A stretch of DNA of 64,000 bases from Bacteroidales bacterium (GTDB lineage Bacteria > Bacteroidota > Bacteroidia > Bacteroidales > F082): assembly GCA_016936355.1 (NCBI GenBank), contig JAFGYB010000011.1, positions 1-64,000 on the forward strand, in the 5' to 3' direction. Within the stretch, counting starts at the first letter, position 1; each line of letters opens with the position of its first letter. This document shows, one piece after another, positions 36,238 to 45,700 of the stretch. The translations under genes were made by a program, and so were the position numbers. A model generated the notes under the pieces. That model made no database searches, was not told where the DNA came from, and worked only from the letters and a program-made list of their open reading frames with translations.

Positions 36238-37224
36238 CTATTCAATTCCGGAAAAGTGTTTCATGAACTGAACCCGCTCATAAGCTGCAGGGTTTTTGGC
36301 TTCTTCCACACTCATCTTCCCGACAAAGTCTTTTATATTGGAGTAATTTTTTCTTTCCATCCATCCGGCCAGTGTATCCAGTATGGTCTCTATTTCCTGA
36401 AATCCTTTCTTATAAAGGACAGAAGCCACCTGCACTGCGTGAGCACCGGCCAGCAGTTGCTTGATCAGTCCGTTTCCGTCGTGAACCCCCGTAGAAGCCG
36501 CCAGATCGCAATGCACACGACTGGACAGCATGGCTACCCAGCGCAACGAAGTAGCGATATCGGACGGTGAGCTGAACACATTGGAAGATTTAATTTCCAA
36601 ATGTTCAATATCAATATCCGGACTGTAAAAACGATTAAACAAAACAATCCCCTTGATGCCTGTCCACGACAACTTAATGACCATCTGAGCCAGCGAAGAA
36701 AAGTAATGACTGATCTTCAAAGCCACCGGAATGTTCACCACCTTAGTAATGCGTTCAGCTATATCGAAATACACCGATTCATTTTTGACGGCATCCACCG
36801 TCGGATTGGAAGGCAGAACGAACACATTCAACTCCAGGGCATCGGCACCCGCTTTTTCGATGAGTCTGGCAAAATTCACCCACTCGCTGTTCGAAACACA
36901 GTTGATCGATGCAATAATAGGTATGTCTACTTCCTTTTTACTTTTTTCGATCAAATCGAGGTAGGCGGCCACATCATTTTCACGGGTATAATTCCGGATG
37001 TAATCTTCGGCTTCAGGATAGGCATTGGCTTCCAGATGCTTTGATAAAGTGAGACTTGCCGCGTTGTTGATCTGCTCTTCAAACAGTGATTTTAATACCA
37101 CTGCTCCGGCACCGAAACGGGCAATTTCCTTAATGTTTTCCACGGAATGTGTCAGGCCTGAGCTCCCTACTATCAAAGGATTCTTCAGCTTTAACCCCAT
37201 GTATGTCGTTTCCAGGTTTACCAT
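36238..37224 (-). CDS. Dihydroorotate dehydrogenase-like flavoprotein
   Basis: A 328-residue TIM-barrel protein related to PyrD: YMGLKLKNPLIVGSSGLTHS at the start, GAGAVVLKSLFEEQI, PIIASINCVSN, ADALELNVFVLPSN, NIPVALKIS and LLAGAHAVQVASVLYKKG near the end. True PyrD has Cys or Ser as catalytic base in the NxSxPN loop; here the loop reads NVFVLPSN, so dihydroorotate activity is doubtful. The family in Bacteroidota is unproven. It heads the leftward rnf operon and is divergent from rseC. Confidence 0.85.
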   Translation of the reverse strand: MVNLETTYMGLKLKNPLIVGSSGLTHSVENIKEIARFGAGAVVLKSLFEEQINNAASLTLSKHLEANAYPEAEDYIRNYTRENDVAAYLDLIEKSKKEVDIPIIASINCVSNSEWVNFARLIEKAGADALELNVFVLPSNPTVDAVKNESVYFDIAERITKVVNIPVALKISHYFSSLAQMVIKLSWTGIKGIVLFNRFYSPDIDIEHLEIKSSNVFSSPSDIATSLRWVAMLSSRVHCDLAASTGVHDGNGLIKQLLAGAHAVQVASVLYKKGFQEIETILDTLAGWMERKNYSNIKDFVGKMSVEEAKNPAAYERVQFMKHFSGIE

Positions 37225-37253
37225 GAGTTTCTTTTTTGTTGTTCGTAAAAGTA

Positions 37254-37261
37254 CAAACTTA
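37254..37261 (-). promoter_or_regulatory. Candidate -7 element of the rnf operon
   Basis: TAAGTTTG on the minus strand fits TAnnTTTG, 30 nt before the ATG of the dihydroorotate-dehydrogenase-like gene. The -33 element is poor. Confidence 0.45.
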
Positions 37262-37399
37262 ATATTTAGATTTTTTTAACGCCCTCTATCTAAAACGATT
37301 TTAAATAGTAATATTTAAATATCTGAATTCATTAGTAAAACAGGTGCCTAAATACTGATTTAAAATCACTTAAAACAAAACCCGTATTCCAGGGACATT

Positions 37400-37432
37400 T
37401 TTGGTCGGTTTGTGTGATTTATAGTAATTTTG
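37400..37432 (+). promoter_or_regulatory. Bacteroidota-type promoter for rseC
   Basis: TTTG (37400-37403) is 21 nt from TAATTTTG (37425-37432), which fits the consensus well. It predicts a start site near 37440 and a leader of about 60 nt. Confidence 0.65.
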
Positions 37433-37465
37433 CTTCCCGAGAATAAAATTGCGGTTATTTAAATC

Positions 37466-37477
37466 CGATTTAAATCG
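37466..37477. promoter_or_regulatory. Perfect palindrome CGATTTAAATCG in the rseC leader
   Basis: A 12-bp perfect palindrome between the predicted start site and the rseC ATG. Related GATTTtAAAT-like stretches lie at about 37288-37300 and 37360-37370 in the same divergent spacer. It may be an operator for both directions; no known regulator can be named. Confidence 0.4.
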
Positions 37478-37501
37478 AATCGGCCTAAAAAGAGCGTAAA
37501 A

Positions 37502-37915
37502 ATGAAAGAAAATAAAGTATCCCACAGCGGCATTGTTCAGGAAGTAAAAAACGGAAAAGCTTCGATTTCGGTGATCACCAAATCAGCCTGTGTTTCCTGC
37601 CAGATTAAAGGCTCCTGCACGTTGAGTGATGTAAAGGAAAAGATCATCGAAGTAGACCTGATGAACGGACAGAGTTTCAAAACCGGAGGACAGGTAACCG
37701 TGGAAATGAAAGAGACTACGGGCATCTGGGCGGTTTTACTGGGCTATTTCTTTCCCTTCCTGGTAGTGATCGCCGGACTGATCATTTTCACCGTTTCGGG
37801 AATGGATCAGGGTTTGGCCGGGCTGCTTTCCATGGGTTTGCTCGTTCCCTATTACTTGTTGCTGTACTTCTTCCGCACCTACATCCGCAAGAAGTTCACC
37901 TTCAATGTTCGTTAA
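37502..37915 (+). CDS. RseC/MucC family protein
   Basis: A 137-residue membrane protein. The N-terminal soluble part has three close cysteines (ACVSCQIKGSC, C30, C33, C39), then two membrane helices at about 76-95 and 102-121. RseC proteins in other bacteria act with Rnf/Rsx in redox control (SoxR reduction) or with sigma-E. In many Bacteroidota the gene is the first in the rnf operon; here it is divergent from that operon. Its end overlaps the convergent PorE-like gene by 14 bases. Confidence 0.85.
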   Translation: MKENKVSHSGIVQEVKNGKASISVITKSACVSCQIKGSCTLSDVKEKIIEVDLMNGQSFKTGGQVTVEMKETTGIWAVLLGYFFPFLVVIAGLIIFTVSGMDQGLAGLLSMGLLVPYYLLLYFFRTYIRKKFTFNVR

Positions 37916-39839
37916 GAATCTTTAATTCGGTCCGCCGGTTGGCAGCCCGTCCTTCTTCGGTAGTATTATCGGCCACGGGACGCGTATTTCCGTATCCCTT
38001 ACAGGTAAGCCTTTTCCCATCAATACCCTGACGAACCAGGTATCGGTAAACCGTTTGGGCTCGTTCCAGAGACAACTTTAAATTGTGTGCGGCACTTCCG
38101 GTATTGTCGGTGTGCCCCTCAATCTCAACACGCAAAGCGGGGTGCTGTTTTAAAAACTGTACCACCTTTTCCAGTTCGGGTGTTGCCGCCGGTTGCAGAC
38201 TGGCCTGGTCCACCTCAAAATACACATTGTTTAACCGGATACTCTTTCCTTTGGCTACGGAATCCAACAAAATAGTGATTTGTCTTGTACTGTCTGTCTG
38301 CTTTTCTGATAACAGGTGTTTTGAAGCAAACAGATAACCTTTTTTAAACACATGCAGCGACAAATTTCTTTCCGCGGGAACCGATAACAGAAACCGGCCG
38401 CTTTCCGGATCGGAATACAACGAATCCACCACCACGCCTTCCGGCAACCGGGAAACCAGGATCTGCGCCTGCAAGGGCTGTTTGCTATGGCGGTCCAGCA
38501 CTACTCCCCTGATCAGCACCACCTTTTGGGGACGCATGGTACTGTCCGGAATAAACGTATAAAGGTCGTAATTCCCTTTCCGATCGCGGTCGGATGTCAG
38601 CCAGGCGCGACTGCCGTCGGAGGCCACAACCAGGTTCAGTTCATTACTTTTGGTATTGACCGGATAGCCCAGATTTTGGGCTTTCGACCAGTGACCGTTT
38701 TTGTCTTTTCGGGAAAAATACAAGTCAAATCCTCCCATACCCGGACGACCGTTGGATGAAAAATACAGCGTCCGGTTGTCGGGATGCAGGAACGGCGCCA
38801 TTTCATCGCCCGGTGTGTTGATGCTGTCGCCCATGTCCACCGGTTGCCCCCACTGCCCGTTCTTTTGCCGCAGCGACAGCCACAGATCGGAACCGCCTTT
38901 TCCTCCGGGACGACGGGAAGCAAAGATCAGCATCCGGTTGTCGGTGGATACCACGCCCTGCGATTCCCAGCGTGACGTGTTGATGTTGTAAAAAGGTTGC
39001 GGACGCTGCCATTCGTTTCCTTTCTTCTTACTGAAATACAGATCACAACTGCCTCGTCCGCCGGGCCACTGGCATCCGGTAAAGTACATCGTATTCCCGT
39101 CGGGTGAAAAACTCACGCCCCCCATATTCCATTGCTCGGGCCACGGGAAACGCATCCGCTGCGGAGCCGGCCAGGTCCCCTTCTCCTTTCGGGAAAGAAA
39201 AACCTCATCGCGGTATACCGGGCGTTGTTGATTGTCTTTTCCCAGGAATACCTTCCGGGTAAAAATGAGTACCGTTTGCTCCGGATTCACAAAGTTGACA
39301 TATTCATTATCGGAAGTATTCAAACTTTCGGGCAAAGAAACAACCGAATCAACAACCGGATGGTTAAGGGCCTTTTCAGCAAACGCAGCCGAACGAATAA
39401 GAAATTCAGCTTTTGCTTTAGACTCTTCTGAGGCTCTGGATGATTGGACAAAGGATTTCAAGAATGGCAAAGCCTCAGCGTAGGCTCCCTGTTGGTAATA
39501 GATGTTTCCCAACAAATAAAATATACGGGTATAGTGCACCGAATCCAACTGAAGCACCTTATTATAGGAATCGATGGCCTGTGGCATCTGATTTTGTTCA
39601 GAGGCAATGGTGGCTTTCAGTAAATACGCCGGGGCAAAAGTTTCGTCCTTTTTCAGCACCTTTTCGATCCACTGCAGCGCGTCAGTATACTTTTGCTCCT
39701 GATACGCTGTTTCCGCTTTTTGGAAATCCTTCAGCATCTTATTGGACTGAGCCAATAACACTTGCGGCATCCACAGGACAGCCCACAAGACAATTAATAC
39801 TAATGGCCGGATCGTTTTCAGTGTCTTTGTTTTGATCAC
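37902..39839 (-). CDS. PorE-like envelope protein: TPR, PD40 propeller, CRD and OmpA domains
   Basis: About 645 residues from a GTG at 39839 (a TTG at 39854 is the only earlier start; no ATG fits). A signal peptide ends at LLAQ. Residue numbers from the TTG: TPR at ~40-165, a PD40/WD-like propeller at ~180-435 with repeats of the SPDGNTMYFTG and LYFSSNGRPGMGGFDLYFS type, a carboxypeptidase-regulatory-like domain at ~444-530, and an OmpA C-terminal domain at ~540-650 (EGHTDNTGSAAHNLKLSLER) that binds peptidoglycan. This order is that of the T9SS component PorE. Unlike lipoprotein PorE it has no lipobox Cys. The next gene upstream carries a T9SS sorting signal. Paralogues with this layout are common, so PorE is a likeness, not a proof. 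Confidence 0.82.
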   Translation of the reverse strand: MIKTKTLKTIRPLVLIVLWAVLWMPQVLLAQSNKMLKDFQKAETAYQEQKYTDALQWIEKVLKKDETFAPAYLLKATIASEQNQMPQAIDSYNKVLQLDSVHYTRIFYLLGNIYYQQGAYAEALPFLKSFVQSSRASEESKAKAEFLIRSAAFAEKALNHPVVDSVVSLPESLNTSDNEYVNFVNPEQTVLIFTRKVFLGKDNQQRPVYRDEVFLSRKEKGTWPAPQRMRFPWPEQWNMGGVSFSPDGNTMYFTGCQWPGGRGSCDLYFSKKKGNEWQRPQPFYNINTSRWESQGVVSTDNRMLIFASRRPGGKGGSDLWLSLRQKNGQWGQPVDMGDSINTPGDEMAPFLHPDNRTLYFSSNGRPGMGGFDLYFSRKDKNGHWSKAQNLGYPVNTKSNELNLVVASDGSRAWLTSDRDRKGNYDLYTFIPDSTMRPQKVVLIRGVVLDRHSKQPLQAQILVSRLPEGVVVDSLYSDPESGRFLLSVPAERNLSLHVFKKGYLFASKHLLSEKQTDSTRQITILLDSVAKGKSIRLNNVYFEVDQASLQPAATPELEKVVQFLKQHPALRVEIEGHTDNTGSAAHNLKLSLERAQTVYRYLVRQGIDGKRLTCKGYGNTRPVADNTTEEGRAANRRTELKILNEH

Positions 39840-39883
39840 AAAGCTATAAAACAAAACGAATTGTTTGCTTACTGAAAATAATT

Positions 39884-39925
39884 AAACACACGGCTATTTC
39901 ACATAGAAAATAGCCGTGTGTTTTT
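39884..39925 (-). terminator. Terminator of the giant repeat-protein gene
   Basis: A long hairpin (AAACACACGGCTATTT with AAATAGCCGTGTGTTT, short loop) sits 5 nt beyond the TAA. The minus-strand tail is TTTAATTATTTT. It separates this gene from the PorE-like gene, which must then have its own promoter. Confidence 0.8.
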
Positions 39926-39929
39926 AGAA

Positions 39930-42755
39930 TTATTCGGCAATAATTTTACTACTGAATACTACTTTATTTGATTTCACAACATGAACAATATAAACCCCAC
40001 GGGTAATATTCTCAAACACAACAGTATTCATTTTTTGATCTAACTTTTTATTAAATAGTACCCTACCAGAAATATCAGTTACTCTCAAGTAAAATTGATC
40101 ATCAAATGGGACTTCGACAGTAATCCTTTTATTTTGAAATGGGTTCGGAAATAATCTTATATGATATTCATTCAGAATTATCCCGGTCGTTTCACCAACA
40201 AATATTACAAAGTTTTTACTGAATGTATTATTACTTGAGTCCATCGTTTGAACTCTAATAGAGTAAGTATTTTGATTTACATAATCAAAAACTTTTGCTG
40301 TTAACAATGAATCACCCGAAATAGCAAAACTGTTATTATCACTGTCACCTTCCCCACTTATCAATGAATAAGTATGTGGGTCACCTGAGTCTGGATCAGT
40401 GGATGTAAACAATCCAACCAAAGTTCCAATAGCCTGATTTTCATTTATTGAGTCCCTTGAAAGAGCTATATTTATAGGAGCTTCATTCACGTTGTTAACC
40501 TGAACAACAAATGATTTATCAAATGTCTTACCACCTGAGTCTTTTGTCTGGATTCTAACAGAATACGATGATTTCTGCTCATAGTTGAACATAGCATTGC
40601 TCAACAACGAATCTCCGGAAATTGTAAAACTACTGTTATCATTGTCTCCATCACCACTAATTAAAGAATAAGTATGTGGATCACCTGCGTCCGGATCAGT
40701 GGAAGATAATTTCCCAACAAGACTGCCTTTGATTTTATTTTCATCAATACTTCCATTGGAAAGCTCAATATTCGTTGGTGCATTATTAGCAGATGTAATG
40801 AATTGCTGTGGTTCAGAAAATTTGGAACCTGCAAATGAAGCATCCACAGCCTGTACGGACCAATAATAAGTCCCTTTAGGAACACGAATACGCCATTTTA
40901 AATTATGTTCTGCATTACCCTTTTCAGCAGTTTTCCGGATACCATTTGAATTTGCATTTGCAGACATTATATCATCTCCACCAGGTGTTGTCCCTACTTT
41001 TAATGCATACGTCAGGCCCTTTACCGGAGTATGGTCATCAGTGGCAGATTGCCAAGAAAATTCCACTGGAATACCTGGTTTATCACCTATCAAACTATCC
41101 AGAATTTTTACCGAATTTACAATCGGAACACTGGGTGGCTTGTTTACTGTATATTGTGCTTTCGAAGCCAATATTTGCTTCAAATTGTCTATTGGCCCTG
41201 TGGGGGATTGTATCGCAGCTGCTTCAGCCAACACCTCCGCTGACTGGTTTCGAACGTTAACATAAGTCCTGAAAATATAAGTTCCCAGCTGAGCTCTGTT
41301 TTCTCCAGAAATAGAAAAGTCCAGGTCCCCATCACCTTCAATATCCCCAAATTCAACTTCTGCATTAATAATATCACTTACATCAAATGAGCTTGGCTTA
41401 TAGGCTTGCGACACAGGATCATATTCACTCAATTTTGTTACAGCTCCTTCACCCTGAACCATACCAGAATAAAGTAAGTCACTGTATCCATCACCATTAA
41501 AGTCACCCAAATCAACTTTACTGTCATACATAGGTGTTAAGCCAATATTATTAAGTCTTGGCCATGCAGTACCCCCTTCATTAATTTTGTTCATATATAT
41601 TTCGAACACATCGCCTGCATCAGCGGTTGATCCCGTAATCAATGCATCCAAATCACCGTCACCGTCAAAATCGATCAGGCTGCACGTACCGTCTGTCACC
41701 GCTGCAATATTATTATCTGTTTGCTCAAACTGGTAATCTCCCCCCAAGGGAGTCACATTCTTGTAGATATAACTCTTATTTCCGTATGCAGGGCTAAACC
41801 CACTAATAATCACATCGAAATCCTGATCGCTGTCAATATCACCTAAATCAAAGGAAGCTTCGCTCAAAGAGGCTATTTGGCTGGTAAGGTCATGCAATAT
41901 GAACCCGTTTGATGCTGTATCTAAATCATAAACATAAAATCGAAGTGTACCTGAAGCCTGATTACTTGACAAACCCAAAAGTATGATTTCATCCCGTCCA
42001 TCATTATTAAGATCGATTATCTTGCCTTTAGCTTTATAAAGTCCGCTTCCAATATCAGACTGATGATATCCGGAAGAATCGCTTAAGAATAACTTAAGAT
42101 TATAGCTTCCATTTGAGGAATAATTATTTACTAAAATATCAGAAGTACCGTCTCCGTTCACATCACCGACTTCTGCGTCACTTATACTAGATACATAACT
42201 TAACGGATTATTTCCCTCTATCGGAACTAACCTCTTTCCATCATACTTGAAAAGCTGGGTTGGTGTCATCGTCATAACATTACTCGATGCTGAAGTATAG
42301 ATTAAGTCCATATCTCCATCGTTATCCAAATCTGCCAGCTTGATGACAGGATCTTTCACCCCCTGTATCCTGCGATCTATAATCCCACCCTGATTCAGTA
42401 TTTTCCAATCATAGGTCAATATATACTGCTGCTCATCAGAGAATTCACCTCCTTTTAATCCTGGGTCAACAGCCTGTACAGACCAGTAATAAATTCCCGG
42501 ATCCAGTTGTGTTTCAAAGAAATTTGTATAAACAGGCGCCGGTTTTGTAATCAGTCTTCTTCCGGTAGAATCACTTTCAGAATTGGTTAGCTCATTTCCC
42601 CCGGGAGTCGTTCCGATGCGAATCACATATCCCAAGTTGGTAGCAAAATCATCTGTGGGCGTATCCCATGAGAATTTAACCCTGCCATTGCCGAGATGTT
42701 CTGTTTTCAATCCGGTAATCTTTTCCGGTGGCGTGTTTTGTTTGTTGGCAACCAC
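39930..42755 (-). CDS. Giant T9SS-exported repeat protein, C-terminal part (FN3-like, FG-GAP, cadherin-like, sorting domain)
   Basis: A 941-codon open frame that begins at a GTG with no signal peptide, and continues the protein of the 42676-49716 frame after a frameshift. In order: an FN3-like domain (~8-115), FG-GAP/VCBS repeats (~136-500; ADLDNDGDMDL, GDVNGDGTSDI, DFDGDGDLDAL), a second FN3-like domain (~540-655; YYWSVQAVDASFAGS, matching YYWSVQAVDPGLKGG in the first), two near-identical cadherin-like repeats (~659-755 and 760-853; STDPDAGDPHTYSLISG), and a type A T9SS sorting domain (~865-941; RLFPNPFQNKR ... ISGRVLF ... GVYIVHV). The sorting domain would send the whole protein across the outer membrane and allow it to be attached to the surface. 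Confidence 0.85.
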   Translation of the reverse strand: MVANKQNTPPEKITGLKTEHLGNGRVKFSWDTPTDDFATNLGYVIRIGTTPGGNELTNSESDSTGRRLITKPAPVYTNFFETQLDPGIYYWSVQAVDPGLKGGEFSDEQQYILTYDWKILNQGGIIDRRIQGVKDPVIKLADLDNDGDMDLIYTSASSNVMTMTPTQLFKYDGKRLVPIEGNNPLSYVSSISDAEVGDVNGDGTSDILVNNYSSNGSYNLKLFLSDSSGYHQSDIGSGLYKAKGKIIDLNNDGRDEIILLGLSSNQASGTLRFYVYDLDTASNGFILHDLTSQIASLSEASFDLGDIDSDQDFDVIISGFSPAYGNKSYIYKNVTPLGGDYQFEQTDNNIAAVTDGTCSLIDFDGDGDLDALITGSTADAGDVFEIYMNKINEGGTAWPRLNNIGLTPMYDSKVDLGDFNGDGYSDLLYSGMVQGEGAVTKLSEYDPVSQAYKPSSFDVSDIINAEVEFGDIEGDGDLDFSISGENRAQLGTYIFRTYVNVRNQSAEVLAEAAAIQSPTGPIDNLKQILASKAQYTVNKPPSVPIVNSVKILDSLIGDKPGIPVEFSWQSATDDHTPVKGLTYALKVGTTPGGDDIMSANANSNGIRKTAEKGNAEHNLKWRIRVPKGTYYWSVQAVDASFAGSKFSEPQQFITSANNAPTNIELSNGSIDENKIKGSLVGKLSSTDPDAGDPHTYSLISGDGDNDNSSFTISGDSLLSNAMFNYEQKSSYSVRIQTKDSGGKTFDKSFVVQVNNVNEAPINIALSRDSINENQAIGTLVGLFTSTDPDSGDPHTYSLISGEGDSDNNSFAISGDSLLTAKVFDYVNQNTYSIRVQTMDSSNNTFSKNFVIFVGETTGIILNEYHIRLFPNPFQNKRITVEVPFDDQFYLRVTDISGRVLFNKKLDQKMNTVVFENITRGVYIVHVVKSNKVVFSSKIIAE

Positions 42756-45700
42756 AGACTTTCGCCTGTCCTGAGGAATCTATTCCCGTAAGGAATAGAT
42801 CCAGATCCCCGTCCATGTCATAATCCACCCAGGTGGCGGAGGAATTTCGCAGCCCCTTCAGATTAATGCCGGACTCCCTGAAGGTTTCGTCAGAATTCTG
42901 TATGTACAGTTTTGTGGTGGGAATCCCTTGTGAATTCACCCCTGTAAAAACAATGTCATTCAATCCGTTGTTTGTAAAGTCTGCGATGGCGATCCCACCA
43001 TTTTCAAGCTTTGGAAATGAATTCGACATAGTATACATATCATTTACCGGATTAATTGTAGAAGTTTTAATATTCCCATTTTGATCTCTCCCGGTGGCTA
43101 CAACAGTAAGAGAACTATCAGAAAAATGTTTTAGAAATGCAACTTCAATTGTTGAGTTCATTAAATGAAGATAATTATTATAGTCGTAATAAATGGTCCG
43201 ATTTGATTGTGATTTATCCAGGAGTGTATTAAATATTATCCCTCCAACCGGTTGCTTTGAACTACCTTCCCCATTGTATACAATATCATTGTCCCCGTCA
43301 AGGTCCACATCCACAATTTTAAGATCCCCTTTAATAAAACCAGTCCAGTTATTTGTGGCAGATTCTAACTCGAATTTATCCTGCCCGTTTACTCTGTAAT
43401 AAACATTGAAAACGTATTTATCTGAGGAATCCAGGCCTGCTATAGCCAGATCAATGTCACCGTCATTATCCAAATCACCCCAAGCCATCTTCGTATCATA
43501 CAGTTGAGGTAACCCGTAATCATTAGTAGGCTCAAAATATTTACCTCCCATATTGAGATAGACCTTTGTTTCCGGTGTAGTTATGTCAAGCCCGGAAACA
43601 ACTAGATCAATCCAGCCATCCTTATTAATATCTGCCCACTTGATATCTCCACTGTAAAGATTGACAAAATTTTGCTGTGTATCTTTAAAGACCCCATTTT
43701 GATTTTCATACAGCCTTGTTACTGCACCGGTGGAAGGACTTGTTCCCATAACAGCTACATCCAAATCTCCGTCCCGGTCATAATCTCCCCAGGCAACGGC
43801 ACCGTTTTTCAAACCGATGAAAGGATCCTCTTTCAGTGTAAGCGTCTTGTAGTTATCCAATAAAGTGAATTTCAAGGTTGTTTCGTTATCCACCAGGGCA
43901 TTCTGAACGTATGAAGGTGTTAATATGATGGATTCATTTCCTTCGTCATCCAGTTGATCTTCTATCCCCTGTATCTTCAGTTTACCGGATGTTTCACCAG
44001 CTTTAATAATTAATTGCGGGGATTCCTGTATTCTCTGGATGCGATAATTCCATGTGTCAGCAACATATATGTTTCCATTTTTATCTACAAAAACACCTTG
44101 AGGATAGTCAAACTGATTTGAATTTGCACCCCTTCCGTTTCCACCAGCAATTGTCGTCAAGCGATTATTTTGAGATGACCATTTAACTATCTTGTCACCC
44201 ATTTCATCTGCATAATAAATGTTATTACGATTATCTAAAGAAAAATAGTTTGCCATCCCATTTGTGTAAGTAAGAACCTGACCCGTGTCGCTCCCTGCTT
44301 TCCACATCATGATTCGACTACCATCCAGTACAAATATGTTTCCTGATGTATCAACTGAAACGTCACGAGGATTTGAGAAGTTATTATTGTCCCATCCCTG
44401 TCCATTTCCTCCAGCTACTGTAATTCCTGAACTTCCACCAGGTTCCCATTTTTGAATTCTATAGTTACCCTGATCAACAATATAAATATTACCAACATTA
44501 TCAACATACAATCCTGCAGGATTACTCAACTGATTGGCATTGTTCCCTTTTCCATTTCCACCAGCAACAGTAGTCCATGTAGTATCATTACTCAATTTTA
44601 ATACCCTATTATTTGAGGGATCCGATAAATATATCTCATTATTATTATCTATGAAAAAGTAACTGGCATACCCTCCAAACGATTTGACAGATTGTAGCTT
44701 TCCTGATTCCGAATTCCACATTCTCAGCTTTCCACCGTCCATAACAAAAATATTTCCAGTCATATCTACAAAAACATTTGTTGGATTTCCTAAATGGGTA
44801 TTATCCCATCCCTGTCCATTGCCTCCAATTATAGTTGTGGCTGAATCTTTTGTTGGAAACGCTGTTGTATAATCCAGATTATTTATCGCTGTTCCTGTTA
44901 GATCAAAATTAATAATAGCATCCCGGCTGGCAGGGGCACTGAGTGTGGCGGTGATATCCAGACTTTGATGTTCTGCAATGGTATCACATGTAGCAGAATA
45001 TGTTATCGTCGGATCATCGTCACTAATCAGATAAAGCCGGGTAATTGTATCGTTAGTCTTACCATTCACAACAGAATCCAGTTTAAAAATAATGCTATCC
45101 CTGGGTTCAACCAGATCATCATCCAATCCTTTGGTTGACAGGGTAATAGAACCTGTACTGTCCCCAGCCAGGATAGTGAGTTTATGGGCACTCAGACTAT
45201 AATCAGTTGAATCCACCGCACTCCCTTCCATACTAAACAATACTTCTATATTCTTGCCTGAAATGGGTGAGACTTTTGCAGTAAGTAAAACATTTGTTGC
45301 TGCATTCTCCAAAATAGAGGTTTGATTCAGATTGAGTGTTACAAATGGCAGATCATCATTATCGGTTACATTCATAGTAATCGAATCCGAATTACCAAGT
45401 ATACAGTCTGATCCAACAGAAGGTTTTAGTATAATATTTTCCTCTGGTTCATCCAGATTATCATCAATACCAACTATGGTCATTTTCCCTTCTGTTTCAC
45501 CTGCTTTTACTAAAATCTGAGGTGATACCTGAACTTTCTGAACACGGTAGTTGCCATAATCGGTAACATAAACATTACCATCATGATCAACATATAGACC
45601 CATTGGATTGTTCAATTGGTTGGGGTTTGAACCAGCTCCATTGCCTCCGGCTATTGTTTCCCAGCTTCCTCCCGGATTCCATTTTTGTATTCTATGATTG

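Noticed and set aside
42756-42759. Programmed +1 frameshift in the giant gene
   Set aside because: There is no slippery run, rare-codon stall or stop codon at the shift point, so error or mutation is the simpler reading.
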